Shown one piece after another: positions 1 through 6,500 of a DNA stretch of 6,841 nt. A program made the position numbers and the translations under genes. Numbering within the stretch: position 1 is the first letter of the stretch; every line of letters begins with the position of its first letter. The DNA is from an uncultured Gammaproteobacteria bacterium. GTDB taxonomy: Bacteria > Pseudomonadota > Gammaproteobacteria > PS1 > Pseudothioglobaceae. Under the pieces are notes generated by a model that saw nothing but the letters and a program-made list of their open reading frames with translations, was not told the DNA's origin and did not search any database. The stretch spans positions 1 to 6,841 of the forward strand of contig CAKMYR010000067.1 in NCBI GenBank assembly GCA_929200175.1. Reading direction: 5' to 3'.

Positions 1-1062
1 TTATGCCTCCTTGCTACTCTCACCAAAAACACCACCACGAATTAACATAGCAACAATAAAGTGTTTTTCCTCATCTGCTAACTCACTGTATTTAGAAGAA
101 ACAAATTTTTTAAATATAGTATAAAAATCATTATTATTTGAACGAAAAGCTTTACCAATAGTAGTGACAGAACCATAAGGTTCAATCGCTATTGGCATAT
201 TATTATCTTCAGAATACCAAGTATCGATAGTACGAACAGCGTTTCCTATTTTTTGTGAATGCATTGCTGCTTGTTTATCTAAAGAATACAAAACTTTAGT
301 TTTTTTACCTTTCTTTTTATTCTCTTTATCTTGGATAAATTCTTCTGATGGATACACATCTTGCCCTTCCCCAATTTTAGCAAATGCAGTAACTCGTAAT
401 AATAAAAAATCATCATCACTTGCTAATGCTGTTGCTATTAAATTAGATAACTTATTTAATTTTTGATCTGTGGAATCAAATTGTTTTAAATTAAAATTAT
501 GTCCCTCAAATGTAAATATATTTTCATTTTTGTTTTCATGTTTATTTAATATTTCAATCTTAACTTTTAAATACTCTACACCAATTCTATTACGCCATAA
601 AAAACGTAAATTAGCTAAATTAGTAGCATAACGTCTACTTAATTCGGTAAGTTGAAATTCTTCAATATAGCTTTTAATATTTTCGCATAATTTGCATTGA
701 AAATCATTATTGTCACATGCAGAAGGAGTAGCTATATCACCTAAAAATTTAATTGTAAACTTTAGTACTAAAGTATCTTTATCATGAGATAAGCAACAAA
801 AGTCTACTGTTTGAATATTAGCATCTTTTTGTTGTTTTTCTGTAGCTGTTACATGTGCAATAGTCCCCCTAATAGTTTTATCGTTTATTAATAGTCTCGT
901 AGCATTTTGTATATTAAAGTTAAACTCATTAGATTCAATATCCTCCCATTTTTCTTCAAACATAAGAGCATCAGACGTCACTATATGTTTAGCAAAAGAT
1001 AAAACTGATGGGTAACTAAACTTGCTAGATTTATTTGTTTGTGTTGGTTTCTTTTCAGACAT
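1..1062 (-). CDS. csy3: Csy3 / Cas7f, backbone subunit of the type I-F crRNA-guided surveillance complex
   Basis: This 353-residue protein matches the Csy3 (Cas7f) family along its whole length; the Pseudomonas aeruginosa protein, recalled from memory, is about 340 residues. Family landmarks are SVLSFAKHI near residue 19, RGTI (65-68), QTVD (84-87), TPSAC (112-116), ANLRFLWRNRIG (150-161), the Lys-rich loop at 247-256 followed by VLYSLDKQAAMHSQKIGNA, RTIDTWY (277-283), EPYGSVT (294-300) and the C-terminal LIRGGVFGE (340-348). In known I-F complexes about six copies bind the crRNA spacer and form the helical backbone that displays the guide to target DNA. The ATG start is supported by an AAGGA site 8 nt upstream. 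The N-terminus is about nine residues longer than in P. aeruginosa and is rich in Lys, Ser and Thr. Cysteines at 89, 90, 116, 123 and 126 are unusually close together. The TAA stop lies on the window edge, so the gene is complete. It follows csy2 by 49 nt, and cas6f would be expected next, outside the window. Confidence 0.97.
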   Translation of the reverse strand: MSEKKPTQTNKSSKFSYPSVLSFAKHIVTSDALMFEEKWEDIESNEFNFNIQNATRLLINDKTIRGTIAHVTATEKQQKDANIQTVDFCCLSHDKDTLVLKFTIKFLGDIATPSACDNNDFQCKLCENIKSYIEEFQLTELSRRYATNLANLRFLWRNRIGVEYLKVKIEILNKHENKNENIFTFEGHNFNLKQFDSTDQKLNKLSNLIATALASDDDFLLLRVTAFAKIGEGQDVYPSEEFIQDKENKKKGKKTKVLYSLDKQAAMHSQKIGNAVRTIDTWYSEDNNMPIAIEPYGSVTTIGKAFRSNNNDFYTIFKKFVSSKYSELADEEKHFIVAMLIRGGVFGESSKEA

Positions 1063-1070
1063 AAAAAATT

Positions 1071-1075
1071 TCCTT
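1071..1075 (-). promoter_or_regulatory. Ribosome-binding site of csy3
   Basis: On the minus strand AAGGA is followed by an 8-nt, nearly all-T spacer (AATTTTTT, reading towards the gene) and then the csy3 ATG. Motif and spacing are close to ideal and fix the start of csy3. A weak 5-bp A/T stem (CTTAA-ATA-TTAAG, 1073-1085) overlaps its upstream edge, but it is probably too unstable to hide the site. Confidence 0.75.
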
Positions 1076-1089
1076 AATATTTAAGTTAA

Positions 1090-1105
1090 AATAAATTAAT
1101 TTATT
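1090..1105. repeat. 16-bp perfect A/T palindrome in the csy2-csy3 gap
   Basis: The sequence AATAAATTAATTTATT equals its own reverse complement. It lies in the middle of the 49-nt gap between csy2 and csy3, the largest gap in the visible operon. Composition is entirely A/T, so an RNA hairpin would be weak and has no obvious loop. No T-tract directly follows it in a way that would make a convincing intrinsic terminator. In DNA this A/T-rich such palindromes can arise by chance. A regulatory role (protein site, RNA processing site) is possible but not shown. Confidence 0.5.
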
Positions 1106-1111
1106 AGTAAA

Positions 1112-2077
1112 CTAATCGTAATAATTATCAAGTACTACATTAGGTTTTTGGCTATAATAATATAGACTATAAGTTGTATTAGATTTGTCATTATTAGTTT
1201 GATGATAACGCCAAAACAAATCGTCTAAGCTCTTTAATCGATGAGGCATTTTAAATTCACCCAAAGTAATAATACATTCAGCAAATTTATGTGGAGTACT
1301 AGAATCTCGAGAATTTTGAGCTTTATGCAATGGGCTAATACCCTGAAAACCAACTGCTATAGGTATAATCCAACCAATGTTATTACGTTTTGGTGACTGC
1401 CACTCAATTGTAAATTTTGGTTCTACATCAGGAGTTAGTTGTGTGTTTTCATTTTCCGTATCAGTAAATATTTTTTCACACTTATTTTCTACAGCGAGGT
1501 TAGTCAACAAGGCTTCTAAAGCATCTTTACCTTGAGTCATCTCGTTTATAATGAGATCTTTACGTTCTAATAACGTAAAAGCAGGGTTAAGTTTTTTTAT
1601 TAATTTAGAGTACGATTTTTTATCGTAAATATATTCAAAACATACTGCATCAATAGAAATAATATCTCCTCCTGCTAATTTCATGCCTTTATTTAACTGG
1701 TGTTCTATAGTTTTAGCTAATTGCTTTTGATCTTGGATTTTACCACTTATTGAAATTAATAAATGTAAGTTAAAATGGCATCTAGGCTCCAAAATAATTG
1801 AAGGGAGTTTACCGTCTTTCTTAACTGGATGTTTCATTTGTATGATTTTTGCATTATCGAATTTATTTTGTCTGTATGTTTGTAAATCTACATTTTGATA
1901 CAACATAGCAAATTTAGTAAATTCAAAATTAAAGCCAATACCTTTTAAATTACGTTGCAATGCATGTATAAAGCCACCAATAGCAGTAACAGCTGGAATA
2001 CCTATAGTACAATAAGAAGACATAGCAGTTGCGTTTTGTACTCTAATGTTTTTTAATAATATAAATTTATGTGCCAT
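1112..2077 (-). CDS. csy2: Csy2 / Cas5f, crRNA 5'-handle-binding subunit of the type I-F complex
   Basis: This 321-residue protein fits the Csy2 (Cas5f) family in length and motifs. The N-terminal RAMP-like segment has LLKNIRVQNATAMSS (7-21) and GGFIHALQR (34-42), which parallel LLLLPRLSIQNANAISS and TGFVHALQR in P. aeruginosa Csy2 as I recall it. The centre carries the Gly-rich MKLAGG (132-137). The C-terminal half has GWIIPIAVGF (235-244), ISPL (247-250), NSRDSSTPHKFAE (255-267), LGEFKMPHRLKSLDDLFW (272-289) and a final YH pair. In known complexes Cas5f pairs with Cas8f at the foot of the complex and grips the crRNA 5' handle. Residues about 196-222 form a polar, low-conservation linker. 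The ATG overlaps the csy1 TAA by one base (TAATG), and an AAGGAG lies 11 nt upstream inside csy1, so translation is probably coupled to csy1. Csy1 and Csy2 form a heterodimer, which fits equal output. The gene is intact. Confidence 0.95.
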   Translation of the reverse strand: MAHKFILLKNIRVQNATAMSSYCTIGIPAVTAIGGFIHALQRNLKGIGFNFEFTKFAMLYQNVDLQTYRQNKFDNAKIIQMKHPVKKDGKLPSIILEPRCHFNLHLLISISGKIQDQKQLAKTIEHQLNKGMKLAGGDIISIDAVCFEYIYDKKSYSKLIKKLNPAFTLLERKDLIINEMTQGKDALEALLTNLAVENKCEKIFTDTENENTQLTPDVEPKFTIEWQSPKRNNIGWIIPIAVGFQGISPLHKAQNSRDSSTPHKFAECIITLGEFKMPHRLKSLDDLFWRYHQTNNDKSNTTYSLYYYSQKPNVVLDNYYD

Positions 2078-3573
2078 TAGTATAACTGCTCCTTATATTG
2101 AGTTATAACCTTGGTGATTTCAGCTAATCTTTCATCTTTAGCTTCACAGCCTAGGGCGATAAATCTAGCAATAGCTTTTATAATAGTATCAAGCCAATTA
2201 TTGTCTTTAATATTTTTTTGTGTTTCAAATAACCAAATTTGCTGGGCAACAGGGATATTTATTTTAGCTTTATAGTTGTTATTTGCTAAAACTTCACGCA
2301 CTTGGCTAGCATACTTTAATATAGAATCGAATATATCAGCATAGCAATCATATATTTGCCTACGTGTTGTGCTGTTTGGTCTTGGATGCTTATAGAGTTT
2401 TTGCAATCTAAAAAATTGTTCTTTAAAATACCAAGTTTTGATTGTTTGATTAAAAAAGTTCGTTGTTGGAATTCTTATATCATAATTAGATAACTTAGGT
2501 GGAAGGCTGTTTAACAGGTATGCTTGATTGAGCTCGCCGTTTAAAAAACTAATATTTTGGTGTTTATTTTTTTCTGTACCACCAAAATTAATAGTAGTTA
2601 AATCATAAATTTGTTTATAACCTGTTTCATGGTATTTTCCTTCTTTTTTACAACTTTTAGCCTCTTCAGCTTCTTTACAGTAATGCATATCATTTATGCT
2701 TTGTCGTAACTTGAGTAAAATTCCAGAAGGGTTAACAATAGACAATAAATGATAATCCTTATTGACCTGCACATAAACCTGCTTAAGTCTTTGATCAGTT
2801 ATATTTTTTTCTGTTTTAGTAGCACTTTCAAATGCTTCATATAGTTTGCAAAAATCACCTTCTGCCGAAGAAAACAATTTAGCTCTAACCTCTGGTTTTT
2901 CCATTAAAATATCATAAATAAATTTATTATTATGCTTTAAATTAAAAAAATTATATAGCTTTAAATCTTCTAATTTAGTTACTTTCTTTGCATTACCAAA
3001 GGTATCAATTTCTAAATTATTAACATTTCCAAACCTTAAGTAGCCATCATTTTTTTTACTACAATTGGCTATTATTGCACTAGCATAACCATTCTTCTTT
3101 TTTGTTGCATCAGAAGCTTTGGGGTGCGAAATATCTGGATGAATAAATTTTGCAGGGTGCGTACTAAAATTCATTCCTGTAAATTGTTTACATGCTTCTT
3201 GGATATAATTACCAAAGGTAAAAGTCTCTTGAGCATATTTTACTTTTTCATTTGATAAAAGTAGTTCTAATTTTTGCAATTCAGGATGCATAACATCTGT
3301 AATTATTGAAATAAATTCTTTATGCAGCGTTACTATATTATTTTTAGTTAATTTTTTTTTAATTTGATCTAATCTTTCTTTAACTTGACTGAAATCATCT
3401 TGAGATGCTAAAAAATTTTGTATTTTATCTATACTTGCTTTAATCTTTTTTGCTGTTTTTTCAGTTTTTAAATCACTTATATACTCTTTTATCACACCCT
3501 CAATATATTTATTTTTAGTTTCAAGAAAAAACTTTTCTATAACTAATTTAATGTCTTTAGTTGAACTATCCAT
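2077..3573 (-). CDS. csy1: Csy1 / Cas8f, large PAM-recognising subunit of the type I-F complex
   Basis: This 498-residue protein is a Csy1 (Cas8f) homologue, more diverged than its neighbours. Shared landmarks relative to P. aeruginosa Csy1 (about 434 residues, from memory) are FIHPDIS (143-149), DTFGNA (190-195), DYHLLS (273-278), INFGGT (328-333), HQNIS (338-342), LNSLPP (354-359), YASQVREV (421-428) and a helical C-terminus from about 440 with QQIWLF (444-449). In the P. aeruginosa complex Asn111, Lys247 and Asn250 read the PAM and wedge open the duplex. By motif alignment these correspond to Asn194, Lys337 and Asn340 here, so PAM sensing is probably retained. Three residues (EKN, 334-336) are inserted between GGT and KHQN. 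The N-terminus is about 65 residues longer than the reference, Lys-rich and predicted helical or coiled-coil (about 1-110). The ATG has a GAGG 5 nt upstream. The gene lies 25 nt after cas3 and overlaps csy2 by one base. It is intact, which excludes subtype I-F2. Confidence 0.93.
   Translation of the reverse strand: MDSSTKDIKLVIEKFFLETKNKYIEGVIKEYISDLKTEKTAKKIKASIDKIQNFLASQDDFSQVKERLDQIKKKLTKNNIVTLHKEFISIITDVMHPELQKLELLLSNEKVKYAQETFTFGNYIQEACKQFTGMNFSTHPAKFIHPDISHPKASDATKKKNGYASAIIANCSKKNDGYLRFGNVNNLEIDTFGNAKKVTKLEDLKLYNFFNLKHNNKFIYDILMEKPEVRAKLFSSAEGDFCKLYEAFESATKTEKNITDQRLKQVYVQVNKDYHLLSIVNPSGILLKLRQSINDMHYCKEAEEAKSCKKEGKYHETGYKQIYDLTTINFGGTEKNKHQNISFLNGELNQAYLLNSLPPKLSNYDIRIPTTNFFNQTIKTWYFKEQFFRLQKLYKHPRPNSTTRRQIYDCYADIFDSILKYASQVREVLANNNYKAKINIPVAQQIWLFETQKNIKDNNWLDTIIKAIARFIALGCEAKDERLAEITKVITQYKEQLY
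2089..2094 (-). promoter_or_regulatory. Ribosome-binding site of csy2, inside the end of csy1
   Basis: AAGGAG is a strong Shine-Dalgarno match lying 11 nt before the csy2 ATG, slightly farther than usual. It is also coding sequence for Lys494-Glu495 of Csy1. The site, together with the TAATG stop/start overlap, supports this start for csy2 and re-initiation by ribosomes finishing csy1. Confidence 0.75.
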
Positions 3574-3578
3574 ATAAA

Positions 3579-3582
3579 CCTC
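3579..3582 (-). promoter_or_regulatory. Ribosome-binding site of csy1
   Basis: GAGG lies 5 nt before the csy1 ATG in the 25-nt cas3-csy1 gap. It is a short but well placed match and supports the chosen start. The remainder of the gap is A/T only and has no room for a terminator, consistent with read-through from cas3. Confidence 0.65.
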
Positions 3583-3598
3583 ATATTAAATTTAAATA

Positions 3599-6500
3599 CT
3601 AATCTGCTTTGACTAAACCCAATTGATCAAAGTAATTATAACTAGAATATTTATAGCTAGTTAAGGTTCCATATTTTGGTACAAGCTCGTTTATTGTTTT
3701 GATTAGATTCTCTTCGGTTGTCAATTTACCTTGTTTAATTAGTTTCTTTTCAGCATATTCAGTTATTAAACTTTCATAATTTAAATTTAGCCATAAATTT
3801 TGAGTGTTAGTTATTAGAGGTTTATTAATATTGTAAGTTAATTCTACTTTTTCAGGTATCTTCTTGCTATCTAGTTGCAACTTATGTTTGTTGTCATAAC
3901 AACTAAACCAGCTTTGTTGTTTTTGATAATCATACACTAAACATATTTCAATATTTTCTCCGTGTTGCTCTCTAAAGGGCATTAATAATTGCGGATAAGC
4001 TGTTAAGTACCAAGCTTCACTAATATAACCATCTATCCCTGCTGCGCTATCATTACCTAAAGAACCTAATAACTTATTAATCGCTTTATGTTCTAAATGG
4101 GCTAAATTATAATCAGGATTAAAATCTTTCTGTTTAGGCTTGCTGATACGTGCAGTTGCATCAACTTTGTTGGCTAGAGCCTCGGTATCTACTATTTGAG
4201 TTAAATCATGCTGTTTTAACTGCATATCATAAGATTCGTATCCTGGAAGTTCAAAGCATCTATCTAATTCATGATCTAAATTATTAATAGCTTTAATATT
4301 GTATTGCATTATGGCTATATTTTCTGTAGAAATGTCTTTTATTATTTGATGTATTCTATGGCGTAATATCCTACCTATTAATTGAATTATAGACCTATAA
4401 GACGAAGGCTCAATAATAGCCCAGTCATAGTCATGATCCCTACCAACTTCAGCAATAGATGTGGCTACTACAATAAACATTACATGCTGTTTCTTTGAAT
4501 TATTTTTCTTAATATTATCTAGATGTTGACGTATGATTTTATTTTGATATATTTTTTGGTTATCTTTTGACTTGCGTCTAACTTTTAGTACATCGTCTAA
4601 ATGTTTTTCTTGCTCATGGCGCAACAGCAACACTTGATTACTATGATAAGCCATAGTTTTAATATCTATGGCTTCATCTTTATTTATATAGTTAAGTAAA
4701 AATTCAGTTAATTCAACCGTAGGCTTAATATTTGCCATGCGAATAATGCCGAAAGAAACTTTTAGCCCTGTTTTATTATCTACACCATGATTATCAACAT
4801 GTAATTCCTTTGCTGTTTTAGCAATCAGTTCAAAATAAGCTTGGTTTTTATTTTCGCTAAGCTCTAATATATGTTCACAATTAATTATTTTTGCTTTACG
4901 TAGTATTTTTTGCGTCGATAATTTAGCAATATGATCTGCAATGTATTTTTCATGGGTATTAGCATACTCTTTACAAGCCTGATTAGAATCGTTTTCTGTT
5001 ATTGTTGTTATTGTTGTTTTAAACTCGTTAATCCAAGCACAATCAATACTGCTATTGACATTATCACGAGTTTTACTAAATATTGACCAGCCTTGTTGAT
5101 ATATTCGGTAATAATTTTTTGCCATACCAGGAGTAATAGTAGCAGATGAAAGCATTACTTTACGACCCAACATAGCTGCTAAAAAAATCAACCTACCTAT
5201 AGCAACTAAGTCTTTACCAGTAAAATCATCAATTTCATCTATTACTAAATCAGAAGATAATAACCTTAAAGTTGGCAGTATATAACGTCCTTTTGTATTT
5301 TCTGATGCTGGCATTAAATGATCAATGGTACAAACAACAACAGGAGCACAAAGTAACTTTACTGCTTTTTTATTTTTTGCAAACAATGTTGCAAATTTTT
5401 CTTTAATAATTTTATTATCTTCTATATTAAACTCCTCTCCTGTGAGTTCATCCGAAAAATAAGCATCAAATATTTCTTCACTAGACTCTGAACCAAAATT
5501 GTTACTTTGGGTATAAGGATTATCTTGGTTTTCTTGTTCATTTTGTTTAGCAAGTTGATGTAATTCTGTGATAGCAGGAGAACCAATTAACACAGCAAGT
5601 TCACTATCGTCTAATCCAATTTTTTCTCGATATTCATCACCAGTTTGTAAAGTTAGGGTGCGCAAACCTAAAGCTATACTATATCTTAAGCTATTACTAT
5701 CATCAGACAACGCTTTCATAATTTTAGCATTTCCGATAGTTTTACCACGCCCCATACTAGCAATATTTATCGCAAAAAAACCATTTTTAGGGTTTCGCTC
5801 TTTTTTTATTTTATCTGTAGCACTCTCTTGCCATTTGAAATCTTTATGTTGCATTAATTTTACATCTTTTGCTTTAGGTAAATCGGTTGCTAATCTTTGC
5901 AATAAATTAGGAATACTAACTGCAATCTTACAAACACCTAATAAATGCTCATCAAGAAATTGATTAAATTTGTCACTAAAAAATAATGTATTTGCATATA
6001 ATTCATTGCTATTGTTGTTTTTATTTGCAGATTTATCTTGCGAAGAAAAACTATGATCGCCTAAAATTAAACATAATCTAGCTAAAAATAAAGTATATCT
6101 AATTGAGTTATCTTTAATGCTAACTATAATATCATCATGTTCATTTAAAAGTCTATTAGACCATTTTTTTAACTCTTTTAACCATTCTTGAGAATTAGTC
6201 AATAATTGTCGTTCAAAAATAAAACAACTTTTTAATCTATTTTCATTATTTTTTTCATGATTAGAGTTATCATATCCCCAAGAAGATTTTATTTTAGTTA
6301 CTAATATTGATATTTCATCACAAGACTCCATTGTTACTTCATTAACATCTACTGGTAATTTATGATGAGAAACAATCAACCAACCAATTAAACCTGCAAT
6401 TGGCGGCAACTTAAAATCTTGCTTATCATTATCCTTTATATTTACTAACTCATTTATTATATCAGTTTCATTAATCTTACCTTGGGATAATTGCTGTAAC

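Noticed and set aside
1073..1105. Intrinsic terminator between csy2 and csy3
   Set aside because: The stems are short and all A/T with no G/C-rich hairpin, and csy3 follows at once with a good ribosome-binding site.
1105..1135. Possible internal promoter before csy3 (TTGATA, then ACTAAT 17 nt later on the minus strand)
   Set aside because: The -10 match is poor and lacks the key second-position A; in DNA this A/T-rich such matches are expected by chance.
2089..3573. Csy1 as an unrelated or novel protein because of low similarity
   Set aside because: FGGT...QNIS, HPD, SLPP and the C-terminal helical pattern, plus position between cas3 and csy2, place it in Cas8f.
5568..5963. 131-residue open frame on the plus strand
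   Set aside because: It lies wholly antisense to the conserved Cas3 helicase core (including Walker A), has no recognisable domain, and looks like a shadow of the cas3 coding frame.
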